In this document: piece after piece, positions 1 through 7,519 of the stretch
How the letters are laid out: every line of letters starts with the position of its first letter
How positions within the stretch are numbered: the stretch's first letter is position 1
DNA from: Sphingopyxis sp. H053
GTDB lineage: Bacteria; Pseudomonadota; Alphaproteobacteria; Sphingomonadales; Sphingomonadaceae
DNA: 45,958 nt
Assembly (NCBI RefSeq): GCF_001468225.1
Contig: NZ_LNRU01000019.1
Span: 1-45,958 of the forward strand
Reading direction: 5' to 3'
Program-made: the position numbers and the translations under genes
Notes under the pieces: model-generated
The model's input: the letters and a program-made list of their open reading frames with translations, nothing else
Databases searched by the model: none
Told to the model about the DNA's origin: nothing

Positions 1-1
1 A

Positions 2-295
2 CCCGCCCCCGCCCCGAAGCCCGCCGCGGCGGTGCCCAAAAGCGGCCCCGACAATCTGCAACTGCTGAAGGGTGTCGGCCCCAAGCTCGTCGTGCTGCTG
101 AACGGCCTCGGCGTCAGCAGCTTCCGGCAGATCGCCGACTGGACCGACGCCGACATCGCGCGGATCGATCAGCAGCTCGGTACCTTCCAGGGCCGCATCG
201 CACGCGACAATATCGTCGATCAGGCAGGCTATCTTGCGCGCGGCGACAAAGCCGGCTTCGAGGCGAAATATGGGGCGCTGGGCGGGGAGCTATAA
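2..295 (+). CDS. C-terminal part of a helix-hairpin-helix domain protein (5' end outside window)
   Basis: The reading frame is open to the left edge, so the gene starts upstream. The visible part begins with a Pro/Ala/Lys linker (PAPAPKPAAA) and continues into a small domain with LLKGVGPKLVVLLNGLGV, which is the helix-hairpin-helix signature of the DUF4332 / predicted flap-endonuclease-like proteins common in Alphaproteobacteria. The rest (IADWTDADIARIDQQLGTF) also matches that family. A GTG at 32 could start a short product, but the upstream in-frame linker argues against it. Family members are often membrane-anchored by an N-terminal helix that would lie outside this window. DNA binding is inferred from the fold only; no substrate is known. 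Confidence 0.75.
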   Translation, partial: PAPAPKPAAAVPKSGPDNLQLLKGVGPKLVVLLNGLGVSSFRQIADWTDADIARIDQQLGTFQGRIARDNIVDQAGYLARGDKAGFEAKYGALGGEL

Positions 296-324
296 GGGCG
301 GCTAACGACCGATTGCGGACGATA

Positions 325-463
325 CGGTCCTCCCTGTGGCGAAGCCATGGGGAGGTGGCAGCGCGCAGCGCTGACGGAGGGGCAATGGCGCGACGTCGCG
401 GCCCCTCCACCACCGCCTGCGGCGGCGGTCCCCCTCCCCATCGCTACGCGACAGGGAGGATCG
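325..463. repeat. Long palindromic intergenic repeat, family A, copy 1
   Basis: About 139 bp of imperfect inverted repeat. The left end reads GGTCCTCCCTGT and the right end ACAGGGAGGATC. Inside are GAAGCCATGGGGAGGTGG and its near complement CCCCCTCCCCAT. A second copy at 13948-14078 shares the ends and most of the interior (CAGCGCG.AGCGCTGACGGAGGGGC). It carries no convincing gene. It looks like a REP/MITE-like dispersed element of the host genome. It lies in the 253-bp space between the first two genes. Confidence 0.75.
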
Positions 464-548
464 GCCACGGCAACTCACCACCCCAAAGCGGAAGCAGGCC
501 CGCAAAATTCGCTTTCCTACATTATCGGGCCATGCTCCAAACTGGCCG

Positions 549-977
549 ATGGAACCGACATACCCTGCCTCACCGCTACTCGCCGGCACAGTCCTCGCTT
601 TCCATCCCTTGCCGCAGCAGCGCCGCCGCGCCGACGGATGGACACCCATAACCCAGCAATGCTTCATCCGCGCCCTTGAAGCGATGGGCTCGGTCGGGCA
701 GGCGGCGCGCGCCGTCGGAATGGGTCGCCGTTCCGCCTATCGGCTGCGCGACCGCCCCGGTGCGGAGAGCTTTGCGCAGGCATGGGATCGGGCGATCGCA
801 ATGGGCCGGATGCGGCAGTTCGACTATGCGATGGATCGCGCGCTCAACGGCATCACCACCGTCCGGGTGCTGCGCGGCGGTGCGATCGACGTGACCGGCG
901 GCCCGGATATGGACATCGTCCATTCGGCGCTGCGCGAGGATGCGGCGCCGCTTAAGGCCACAAAGGACTCACTTTGA
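549..977 (+). CDS. Small HTH protein of unknown role (phage terminase-small-subunit-like helix-turn-helix)
   Basis: 142 residues. After a poorly conserved leader, residues about 30-75 read GWTPITQQCFIRALEAMGSV followed by GQAARAVGMGRRSAYRLRDR. This resembles a helix-turn-helix like those of small terminase subunits and of small HTH proteins common in sphingomonads. The remainder (AWDRAIAMGRMRQFDYAMDRALNG) is helical and of unknown role. The only upstream ATG is used; no clear ribosome site precedes it, so the start is uncertain. The stop codon lies inside an inverted repeat that probably ends transcription. DNA binding is inferred, and no target is known. No other phage gene is nearby. Confidence 0.6.
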   Translation: MEPTYPASPLLAGTVLAFHPLPQQRRRADGWTPITQQCFIRALEAMGSVGQAARAVGMGRRSAYRLRDRPGAESFAQAWDRAIAMGRMRQFDYAMDRALNGITTVRVLRGGAIDVTGGPDMDIVHSALREDAAPLKATKDSL

Positions 978-1009
978 ACGCGCTCACGCGGGGCTTTTGT
1001 GGCCTTAAG
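951..1009. terminator. Bidirectional terminator between convergent genes
   Basis: A perfect 14-bp inverted repeat, CTTAAGGCCACAAA (951-964) and TTTGTGGCCTTAAG (996-1009), encloses 31 nt. It sits exactly between the convergent HTH gene and the CorC-like gene. The left arm overlaps the last codons of the HTH gene. A terminator role is inferred from position; there is only a short T run. Confidence 0.55.
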
Positions 1010-1014
1010 CCACG

Positions 1015-2337
1015 CTATTCGGCTTCGTCGTCCTTCGGCTTGCGCACCTCGGTGACCAGCAGCTTGTCGATCTTGCGCCCGTCCATATCGACGATCTCGA
1101 ACCGCCAGCCTTTGTCGGTGAAACGCTCGCCTTCCTTGGGCAGATGCTTGAGGATCGCGAGCGCGTGACCCGCCGCGGTCGCATAATCGCGGTCGTCGCC
1201 GAGTTCGATCCCCAGCCGTTCGGCCATCTGGTCGGCGGGCATCGACCCCGCGATCAGCAGGCTGCCGTCCTCGCGTTCGACGACGAACGGCTCGCTGCCG
1301 ATGTCCTGATCCGACGCGAATTCGCCCGCGATCGCGGCGAGCAGGTCGGCGGGGGTCACCAGCCCTTCGAAATGGCCATATTCGTCGTGGACGAACAGCA
1401 TCGGCACGTCAGCGGCGCGCAAGGCTTCGAGCGCGTCCATCGCGTCGATCTGGTCATGGATCACTTTGGCCGGCCGCATCAATTGCTCGAGGTCGAGCGT
1501 CTCGCCCTGGAACAGCGCTGCGGCGATGTCGCGCGCCTGCACGACACCGACGATGTCGTCGACCGACCCGCGCGCGACGGGCAAACGGCTGTGCGGCGTT
1601 TCGACCAGCTTGTCGCGCACCCCGCGCGCGTCGAGCGAGACATCGACCCAGTCGACATCCTTGCGCGGCGTCATCACCTCGCGCACCGGCCGGTCGGCAA
1701 GGCGCACGACGCCCGAGATGATCGCCCGTTCGCTTTCCTCGATCACCCCCGATTTCGACGCCTCGGCAACGATCAGGTGCAATTCCTCGGCGGTCACGCG
1801 ATCTTCCGATTCGCGTTTGAGCCCGAGCAGGCGAAAGACGAGCGCCGAGCTCGCGTCGAGCAACCCGACGAGCGGCGCGCCGATTTTCGACAACCAGTAC
1901 ATCGGCACTGCCACCGCGATCGCGATCCGTTCGGGGGCGCGCAACGCGAATTGCTTGGGCACCAGTTCGCCCGCGATCAGCGAGAAATAGGTGGTGAGCG
2001 CGATGACGGCGGCAAAACCCGCCGCCTCGGCCGTTTCGGCTTCGAGGCCCAGCCACGCCGAAAGCCGGTCGGCGACCGGCTGCCCGAGGCTCGCGCCCGA
2101 ATAGGCACCGGTCAGCACGCCGATCAGCGTGATGCCGACCTGCACCGTCGACAGGAAGCGCCCGGGGTCGGAGGCGAGCTGGCGCGCGATCTTCGCGCCG
2201 CGGCTGCCGCGCTTCTCGGCCGCCTGCAATCGCGGGTCGCGCGACGAGACGATGGCCAGTTCGGACATGGCGAAAACGCCGTTGAGGAGGACGAGGACCG
2301 CGATGATCGCCACATCGGACCAGGGGAAGGGGGTCAT
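1015..2337 (-). CDS. Hemolysin/CorC-family membrane protein (DUF21-CBS-CorC_HlyC)
   Basis: 440 residues. Residues about 5-200 form the DUF21/CNNM transmembrane domain, opening with a hydrophobic helix and ALNGVFAMSELAIVSSRDPR-like family sequence. A cytosolic CBS-domain pair follows (MTPRKDVDWVDVSLDARGVR, then a second unit near VVQARDIAAALFQGE). The C-terminus is a CorC_HlyC domain (GSMPADQMAERLGIELGD). This order and length are typical of the HlyC/CorC (UPF0053) transporters, linked to Mg2+/Co2+ or Na+ movement in characterised relatives; the hemolysin name is historical. The ion here is not evident from sequence. It is a single gene, convergent with the HTH gene and divergent from the OmpA-family gene. 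Confidence 0.9.
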   Translation of the reverse strand: MTPFPWSDVAIIAVLVLLNGVFAMSELAIVSSRDPRLQAAEKRGSRGAKIARQLASDPGRFLSTVQVGITLIGVLTGAYSGASLGQPVADRLSAWLGLEAETAEAAGFAAVIALTTYFSLIAGELVPKQFALRAPERIAIAVAVPMYWLSKIGAPLVGLLDASSALVFRLLGLKRESEDRVTAEELHLIVAEASKSGVIEESERAIISGVVRLADRPVREVMTPRKDVDWVDVSLDARGVRDKLVETPHSRLPVARGSVDDIVGVVQARDIAAALFQGETLDLEQLMRPAKVIHDQIDAMDALEALRAADVPMLFVHDEYGHFEGLVTPADLLAAIAGEFASDQDIGSEPFVVEREDGSLLIAGSMPADQMAERLGIELGDDRDYATAAGHALAILKHLPKEGERFTDKGWRFEIVDMDGRKIDKLLVTEVRKPKDDEAE

Positions 2338-2432
2338 TGGGCGCTCGTACGGCGCATCGGCGCCCGGCCCCTGTCAGCGTCGGTCATGTCCGCCCTATAA
2401 GCGAAAGGCGGCGCATTGCACAATGGCGCACA

Positions 2433-2462
2433 CCTGAATGCCCTGCTCAGTCGGCATTCAGG
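2433..2462. promoter_or_regulatory. Perfect 10-bp inverted repeat upstream of the OmpA-family gene
   Basis: CCTGAATGCC (2433-2442) and GGCATTCAGG (2453-2462) flank a 10-nt loop, followed closely by AATTTT. It lies in the 222-bp divergent region between the CorC-like gene and the lipoprotein gene, just upstream of a possible promoter. It could be an operator or the terminator of a short unannotated RNA. No protein partner can be named. Confidence 0.4.
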
Positions 2463-2470
2463 CGAATTTT

Positions 2471-2495
2471 GGAACCAGATCGCCAGCCATATGTT
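2471..2495 (+). promoter_or_regulatory. Possible EcfG-type (general stress) promoter
   Basis: GGAAC at 2471-2475 is followed by 17 nt and GTT at 2493-2495. This fits the alphaproteobacterial EcfG consensus (GGAAC, 16-17 nt, cGTT) except for T in place of C before GTT. It is about 65 bp upstream of the OmpA-family start codon. The match is by eye, so chance remains possible. Confidence 0.4.
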
Positions 2496-2559
2496 ATCGG
2501 CAAGGAAGGGCGGCATGCAAAGGACGCGAGGCATCCGCCGGATAAAGGGAGCGAAAAAG

Positions 2560-3249
2560 ATGAACAGCAGGACGATCAAGCTCACCATATTGACCAGCAT
2601 CGGCGCGATCGCGCTGACGGGCTGCGTCACCGATCCGGTGACCGGCGAACGCAAGATTTCGAAGGCCGCGATCGGCGGCGTCGGCGGCGCGCTGGGCGGC
2701 TATCTGCTCGGCGACCTGATCGGCGGGCGCAACAGCCGCACCGAGGAAATCGTCGGCGCGGGCATCGGCGCGGTCGCCGGCGCGGGCGTCGGCTATTATA
2801 TGGACCAGCAGGAAAAGAAGCTGCGCGAACGCACCGCGGGCACCGGGATCGATGTCGAGCGTCAGGGCGACCAGCTCGTGCTCAACATGCCCGGCGACGT
2901 GACCTTCGACCTCAACAGCGCGATGGTGAAATCGCAGTTCCGCAGCGCGCTCGACAGCGTCGCCTCGACGCTCGCCGAATATCCGAGCACCTATATCGAC
3001 GTCTATGGCCACACCGATTCGACGGGCAGCGACACCTATAACCAGGGCCTGTCCGAACGCCGCGCCGCGTCGGTCGCCGACTATCTCGGCGGCCGCGGCA
3101 TCCAGCGTGCGCGCATGGCGACGCTCGGCTACGGCGAATCGCAGCTCAAATGCTCGCCCGAACGCGGCGAGGCCGATTATCAGTGCAACCGCCGCGTCGA
3201 AATCCGTATCGCGCCGGTCACCCAGAACGACGTCAACGCGGCGCAATAA
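2560..3249 (+). CDS. OmpA-family outer-membrane lipoprotein (YiaD/Pal-like)
   Basis: 229 residues. The N-terminus is a lipoprotein signal (MNSRTIKLTILTSIGAIALT then Cys) with lipobox L-T-G-C. A glycine-rich segment (AAIGGVGGALGGYLLGDLIG, then AGIGAVAGAGVGYYMDQ) resembles glycine-zipper domains. The C-terminal half is an OmpA peptidoglycan-binding domain: DVTFDLNSAMVK, DVYGHTDSTGSDTYNQGLSE and CNRRVEIRI. It probably ties the outer membrane to peptidoglycan. The ATG at 2560 is chosen because AAAGGGAG lies just upstream and it gives a proper signal peptide; an in-frame ATG at 2416 does not. A strong terminator follows. Confidence 0.92.
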   Translation: MNSRTIKLTILTSIGAIALTGCVTDPVTGERKISKAAIGGVGGALGGYLLGDLIGGRNSRTEEIVGAGIGAVAGAGVGYYMDQQEKKLRERTAGTGIDVERQGDQLVLNMPGDVTFDLNSAMVKSQFRSALDSVASTLAEYPSTYIDVYGHTDSTGSDTYNQGLSERRAASVADYLGGRGIQRARMATLGYGESQLKCSPERGEADYQCNRRVEIRIAPVTQNDVNAAQ

Positions 3250-3276
3250 TCCAGTTCCATTCCTGTGGAAAAGAAA

Positions 3277-3307
3277 GGGCGTCGCCGAAAGGCGGCGCCC
3301 CTTTTTT
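3277..3307 (+). terminator. Rho-independent terminator with GAAA tetraloop
   Basis: Stem GGGCGTCGCC (3277-3286), loop GAAA, stem GGCGGCGCCC (3291-3300), then C and six T. The 10-bp stem has one G-T pair. It ends the OmpA-family gene. The T run overlaps the stop codon of the convergent MarC gene (3306-3308), so two genes share these bases. Confidence 0.9.
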
Positions 3308-3935
3308 ATCCGAGGCTCGGGAAGCTCGCCTTCAGCCCGTCGATCACAAACTGCGCCGCAAGCGCCGCAAGCAGCACACCGAGCAGGCGGGTGATCACCG
3401 CCTCGCCCTTGTTGCCGATCAGCCGCATCAGCGGCCCCGCCGAAAGCAGCGCGGCGAGCGTCAGCAGCAGCACGAGCAGCAGCGCGCCAAAGATCACGAA
3501 AGCGCGGTCGAGCCCGCTGTTTTGCGACACGAGCAGCATCACCGACGCGATCGACCCCGGACCGGCGAGCATCGGCATCGCCATCGGGAACACCGACACA
3601 TCCTCGATCTCGGGGGTCGCCATCACCTTCTCGGCGCGCTGTTCGCGGCGTTCGGTGCGCTTTTCGAACACCATGTCGATCGCGATGATGAACAGCATGA
3701 TCCCGCCCGCGATGCGGAAACTGTCGAGATCGATGTGAAGAAAGCTCAGCAGCGCTTCGCCGAACATCGCGAAGAAAACGAGGATCAGCCCCGCGATCAC
3801 CGTCGCGCGGATCGCCATCGAACGCCGCTGCGCCGCGCTCGCCCCCGTCGTCAGGCTGGCATAGATCGGCGCGCAGCCCGGCGGGTCGATCACCACGAAC
3901 AGCGTGACAAAGGCGGAGATGAAAAGGTCGATCAT
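3306..3935 (-). CDS. MarC-family integral membrane protein
   Basis: 209 residues, almost entirely hydrophobic with about six membrane helices. It starts MIDLFISAFVTLFVVIDPPG and contains the DPPGCAPIYASLT and AGPGSIASVMLLVS segments typical of the MarC/UPF0056 family. The function of MarC proteins is unsettled; early links to multidrug resistance were not confirmed. The start at 3935 gives the family N-terminus and makes a 4-bp ATGA overlap with the preceding gene, so the two are probably translated together. It is the last gene of the leftward chain. Confidence 0.88.
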   Translation of the reverse strand: MIDLFISAFVTLFVVIDPPGCAPIYASLTTGASAAQRRSMAIRATVIAGLILVFFAMFGEALLSFLHIDLDSFRIAGGIMLFIIAIDMVFEKRTERREQRAEKVMATPEIEDVSVFPMAMPMLAGPGSIASVMLLVSQNSGLDRAFVIFGALLLVLLLTLAALLSAGPLMRLIGNKGEAVITRLLGVLLAALAAQFVIDGLKASFPSLG

Positions 3936-4600
3936 GGCTGCTTCGGCGCCGCGACCTGTTCGTCGATGACGGTTGCCATGTCCTTGCCGTCCCACAGGCG
4001 GATCGTGACGCGACGCGACTTATCGGCGCGGACGGTCGACGTCCAGCTCAGTGTCTGGTCGGGCGACAGGCCGACAGTCCTATCGTCACCCTCGCCGCCC
4101 GCCTCGACCGCTACCGCAGGGCGTGAACCGCAGACCGCCTGTTTCGACGCGATGAAATCGGGGGCTTCGCGCGGGGTCGCCAGCGTATCGCCATGGTCGA
4201 GGGTCCAGGCGAGCTTGCCCTTCTTGGGGTCGCGCAGCCAGACCGTCGTGAAATATCCGTTCGCCGGCCCCTTCTGCCACGCGCCGGTGGTGACGCCGAC
4301 ATTGCCGTCGCAGCTGGTATAGACCGCGTGCGGCTGCCACTTCACCGCCTCGGCGGGGTCCTTCTGCGACTTCAGCCAGTCGCGGGCCTTCACGCGCTGC
4401 GGCACGAACATCACCGCCTCGGGCGCCGCGGTTTCGCGAAACGCCGTCCACTGGCCCTTTTCCTGCGCGAGCCGCGAAAAACCGATTTCGGCGGCGATAA
4501 AAGCGCTGGGGTTCGCTGCGAGCGGATCGCGTTCGCGTGCTATCACGGCGCCGCCGGCTATCACCGAAAGCGAAAGGACCGCGATAGCCAGACGGCGCAT
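3932..4600 (-). CDS. Secreted NTF2-like (DUF4440/SnoaL-type) protein
   Basis: 222 residues with a Sec signal peptide (MRRLAIAVLSLSVIAGGAVI). Residues about 30-135 look like an NTF2/SnoaL-like fold: AAEIGFSRLAQEKGQWTAFR, PEAVMFVPQRVKARDWLKSQ and TTGAWQKGPANGYFTTVWLR. The C-terminal part (KSRRVTIRLWDGKDMATVID) is not recognised. Such proteins are often annotated as conserved periplasmic proteins without a known reaction. Its start overlaps the folD stop (TGATG), and its stop overlaps the MarC start (ATGA), so it sits inside an operon. The ATG at 4600 rather than upstream is set by the signal peptide. Confidence 0.75.
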   Translation of the reverse strand: MRRLAIAVLSLSVIAGGAVIARERDPLAANPSAFIAAEIGFSRLAQEKGQWTAFRETAAPEAVMFVPQRVKARDWLKSQKDPAEAVKWQPHAVYTSCDGNVGVTTGAWQKGPANGYFTTVWLRDPKKGKLAWTLDHGDTLATPREAPDFIASKQAVCGSRPAVAVEAGGEGDDRTVGLSPDQTLSWTSTVRADKSRRVTIRLWDGKDMATVIDEQVAAPKQP

Positions 4601-5496
4601 CAAAAACCCTCCGGATCGGCGAGGCCCGCACGGCGGTGGGCCGCGACGAGCGTGTTGCGCAGCAGGCACGCGATGGTCATCGGCCCGACGCCGCCGGGAA
4701 CCGGGGTGATCGCATCGGCAACCGCAGCGACGCTGTCATAATCGACATCGCCGACCAGCCGCCCCTTCGCCGCGCCGTCGGCGGGCGGCAGGCGGTTGAT
4801 GCCGACATCGATCACGATCGCGCCGGGCTTGATCCAGTCGCCCTTCACCATTTCGGCGCGGCCGACCGCGGCGACGACGATATCGGCGCGGCGGACCAGA
4901 TCGGGCAGATCCTTCGTCCGGCTGTGCGCCATCGTGACGGTGCAATTGGCGCCGAGCAGCAACTGCCCCATCGGCTTACCGACGAGGATCGAACGCCCGA
5001 CGACGATCGCATCCTTGCCCGACAAATCGCCGAGCCGGTCCTGAAGCAGCAGCAAGCAGCCATAGGGCGTGCACGGCACCATCCCGGCGATGCCGAGCGC
5101 GAGGCGCCCGGCGCTTACCGGTGTCAGTCCGTCGACATCCTTGTCGGGATCGATCGTCGCGACCGCCGCCTGTTCGTCGAGATGGCCGGGCAGCGGCAAT
5201 TGCAACAGGATGCCGTCGACGGCATCGTCGGAATTGAGCTGGCGCAGCAAGGCTTCGACTTCGGCCTGCGACGCGGTCGCGGGCAGCCGATGCTCGAAGC
5301 TTTCCATGCCCGCGGCGATCGTCGCCTTGCCTTTCGACCCGACATAGACCGCGCTCGCCGGATCATCGCCGACGAGTACGACCGCGAGACCGGGCGCACG
5401 CGACGTCGCGGCCTCGAACGCCGGCACCGCATCGGCAATCCGCGCCCGCAGGCCGGCGGCGAATGCCTTGCCGTCGATCACCTGCGCCGCGGTCAT
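4600..5496 (-). CDS. folD: Bifunctional methylenetetrahydrofolate dehydrogenase/cyclohydrolase
   Basis: 298 residues, close to the usual 285-300. FolD oxidises 5,10-methylene-THF to 5,10-methenyl-THF with NADP+ and hydrolyses it to 10-formyl-THF in the cytosol. The active-site motif YVGSKGKA (the Tyr-x3-Lys pair), the substrate segment DGILLQLPLPGHL, the NADP-binding VVGRSILVGKPMGQLL and the hallmark PGGVGPMTI near the C-terminus are all present. The ATG at 5496 begins MTAAQVIDGKAFAAGLRA, the family start. It overlaps the yggT stop and the next gene's start, so it belongs to a tight leftward operon. Confidence 0.97.
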   Translation of the reverse strand: MTAAQVIDGKAFAAGLRARIADAVPAFEAATSRAPGLAVVLVGDDPASAVYVGSKGKATIAAGMESFEHRLPATASQAEVEALLRQLNSDDAVDGILLQLPLPGHLDEQAAVATIDPDKDVDGLTPVSAGRLALGIAGMVPCTPYGCLLLLQDRLGDLSGKDAIVVGRSILVGKPMGQLLLGANCTVTMAHSRTKDLPDLVRRADIVVAAVGRAEMVKGDWIKPGAIVIDVGINRLPPADGAAKGRLVGDVDYDSVAAVADAITPVPGGVGPMTIACLLRNTLVAAHRRAGLADPEGF

Positions 5497-5795
5497 CACG
5501 CCATTCCGTTGGTGTAGGCGAGGCTCGCGAGATAGTTCAGCACCGGCCCGTCGATGATGATGATCAGGATCAGCACCAGCATCGGGGTCAGGTCGAGCCC
5601 GCCAAAATCGGGCATGATGCGGCGGAACGGGCGATAGAGCGGCTCGGTGATCCGGTCGAGCACGGTCCACAGCTGGCCGACGAACTGGTTATGCGTGTTG
5701 ATGACGTTGAACGCGATCAGCCACGACATCACCGCCTGCGCGATGATGAACCACCACAGGACCGTCAGGATGATGTGGACGATCTGGAGGAGCAT
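5496..5795 (-). CDS. YggT-family membrane protein
   Basis: 99 residues with two hydrophobic regions (LLQIVHIILTVLWWFIIAQA and PMLVLILIIIIDGPVLNYLA) around a conserved cytosolic loop (RITEPLYRPFRRIMPDFGGL). This is the YggT/YlmG family, linked to membrane protein or division functions in other organisms. The ATG at 5795 is used here, but a TTG three codons upstream (about 5804) is better spaced from the only good ribosome site (GGAGAA), so the true start may be TTG. The stop overlaps the folD start by TGATG. Confidence 0.88.
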   Translation of the reverse strand: MLLQIVHIILTVLWWFIIAQAVMSWLIAFNVINTHNQFVGQLWTVLDRITEPLYRPFRRIMPDFGGLDLTPMLVLILIIIIDGPVLNYLASLAYTNGMA

Positions 5796-5839
5796 GAGAA
5801 GCAAGGCGATTTCTCCGTAAAAGGGTCTTGCCGCGTCTC

Positions 5840-6748
5840 TTAGCGGTGAATGAGCGTCCCCGCACCCCTCGCGGTGAAAATTTCCAGCAGCATCGCGTGC
5901 GGAATGCGCCCGTCGAGGATGACCGCCGCCTCGACCCCGGCGTCGACCGCGGCGACGCACGTCTCGACCTTGGGAATCATGCCCCCGGTGATCGTCCCGT
6001 CAGCCTTCAGCGTGTCGATCGCCGGGCGATCGAGGTCGGTGAGCAGCGCGCCCGACTTGTCGAGAACCCCGGCAACGTCGGTGAGCAGGAAAAAGCGTTT
6101 TGCTCCCAGCGCACCCGCGATCGCGCCCGCCATCGTGTCGGCGTTGATATTATAGGTCGCGCCGTCGGCGCCGAGCGCAACGGGCGCGACGATCGGGATG
6201 AAATTGTCCTTCGTCAGATTGACGAGGATCGTCGGATCGACCGCCACCGGTTCGCCGACAAAGCCCAGGTCGACATGGCGCTCGATCCCCGAATTGGGGT
6301 CGGGCTCGGTGCGCGTGACCTTTTCGGCGAGCACAAGATTGGCATCCTTGCCCGAAATCCCTACCGCACGGCCGCCGAGCGCAGCGATCCAGCTGACGAT
6401 TTCCTTGTTGATCTTACCCGCGAGCACCATCTCGGCGACCTCGGCAGTCGCGGCATCGGTGACGCGGAGACCGCCGACGAAGGTCGATTCGATGCCGAGC
6501 TGCTTGAGCATCGCGCCGATCTGCGGCCCGCCGCCATGGACGACGACAGGGTTGATCCCGACCGCCTTGAGCAACACGACATCCTCGGCGAAGTCGCGCT
6601 GCGCCTCAGGATCGCCCATCGCATGGCCGCCATATTTGATCACGAAGGTCTCGCCGGCATAGCGCTGCAGATAGGGCAGCGCCTCGACCAGCGTTTCGGC
6701 CTTGGCGAGCAGGTCGGGCATTTTCGAGGGATCGGTCATCGACATCAT
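5840..6748 (-). CDS. argB: Acetylglutamate kinase
   Basis: 302 residues. ArgB phosphorylates N-acetyl-L-glutamate with ATP, the second step of arginine synthesis, in the cytosol. The motifs FVIKYGGHAMG (catalytic Lys and nucleotide loop), VVVHGGGPQIG (substrate glycines), NINADTMAGAIAGAL and GMIPKVETCVAAV are the family set. The start overlaps the stop of the upstream transporter gene (ATGA). M1, M2 and M4 are all possible starts; the first is given. It is separated from yggT by 44 bp and may be cotranscribed with it. Confidence 0.96.
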   Translation of the reverse strand: MMSMTDPSKMPDLLAKAETLVEALPYLQRYAGETFVIKYGGHAMGDPEAQRDFAEDVVLLKAVGINPVVVHGGGPQIGAMLKQLGIESTFVGGLRVTDAATAEVAEMVLAGKINKEIVSWIAALGGRAVGISGKDANLVLAEKVTRTEPDPNSGIERHVDLGFVGEPVAVDPTILVNLTKDNFIPIVAPVALGADGATYNINADTMAGAIAGALGAKRFFLLTDVAGVLDKSGALLTDLDRPAIDTLKADGTITGGMIPKVETCVAAVDAGVEAAVILDGRIPHAMLLEIFTARGAGTLIHR

Positions 6749-7392
6749 CCGCCGTTCTTCGCATCAAGGTGGCGGCCCAGCGCCACCACCGCCATCACCA
6801 GCAACGGCACCATTACCGCCGACAGCACGACTTTGGCGATCATCTGGCCGAGCATCAGGTCGCCGATCGGGCGGACCCCATAGAAGCTGACGGTGATGAA
6901 GATCAACGTATCGATGATCTGGCTGAGCGCCGCGGCAACAAAACCGCGCAGTGGCAATAGGCGGCCGTTGTTCGCGGTCATCCGCGCAAAGAGCCAGACG
7001 TTGAGGCTGACCGACACGCCATAAGCGAGGATTCCCGCCGCCATCATGCGCCATCCCTGCCCGACGATGATCGGAAAAGCCTCCTTGGCGGGCTCGTACA
7101 TGCCCGCATCGGTCGGCAATTGCAGCACGAACACGGTAAGGACGATCGCGAGGATAAGCGGAATGAAGCCCAGCCGCACCAGCCTGTCGGCCACGACACG
7201 CCCGTGCAGTTCGGCGATCCCGCTCGAAATAGCGATCAGCGTCAAAAAGGGGAAAATCCCGGCCTCGACCGCCAGCGGGCCAAGCGCAACCTGTTTCGCC
7301 CCCAGGAAACCGCCGAGCGGAACCATGCCGCCGTAGAGGATCGCGAACAGCAGCAACGAAGGCGCGATCACGCGCGAAGAGCTATTTTCCAT
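6745..7392 (-). CDS. Queuosine-precursor transporter (YhhQ/VUT family)
   Basis: 215 residues with about six membrane helices. LGGFLGAKQVALG at the N-terminus, and ALSQIIDTLIFITVSFYGV with LGQMIAKVVLSAVMVPLL near the C-terminus, match the YhhQ/vitamin-uptake-like family that imports queuosine precursors (preQ0/preQ1). The substrate is assigned by family; close relatives may take other precursors. It starts the leftward operon with argB, overlapping it by four bases. A second queuosine-type gene, gluQ, lies at 14911-15762. The 127 bp upstream face the divergent nucleoside transporter. Confidence 0.85.
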   Translation of the reverse strand: MENSSSRVIAPSLLLFAILYGGMVPLGGFLGAKQVALGPLAVEAGIFPFLTLIAISSGIAELHGRVVADRLVRLGFIPLILAIVLTVFVLQLPTDAGMYEPAKEAFPIIVGQGWRMMAAGILAYGVSVSLNVWLFARMTANNGRLLPLRGFVAAALSQIIDTLIFITVSFYGVRPIGDLMLGQMIAKVVLSAVMVPLLVMAVVALGRHLDAKNGG

Positions 7393-7519
7393 CGAGGCCG
7401 CTTAATCGCTTTTGCGGATGCTGGAAAGTCCGAGAAACACGGCTCGACGCGCGGCCCTTGCCCCATTGTCAAAGCCCGTTAGACAGGCGCATTAAACTTG
7501 CGGGGGACGCACTTACATC

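Noticed and set aside
2416..2559. Longer N-terminus for the OmpA-family lipoprotein
   Set aside because: It would bury the signal peptide and lipobox and pass through the hairpin and promoter region; ATG 2560 has a ribosome site.
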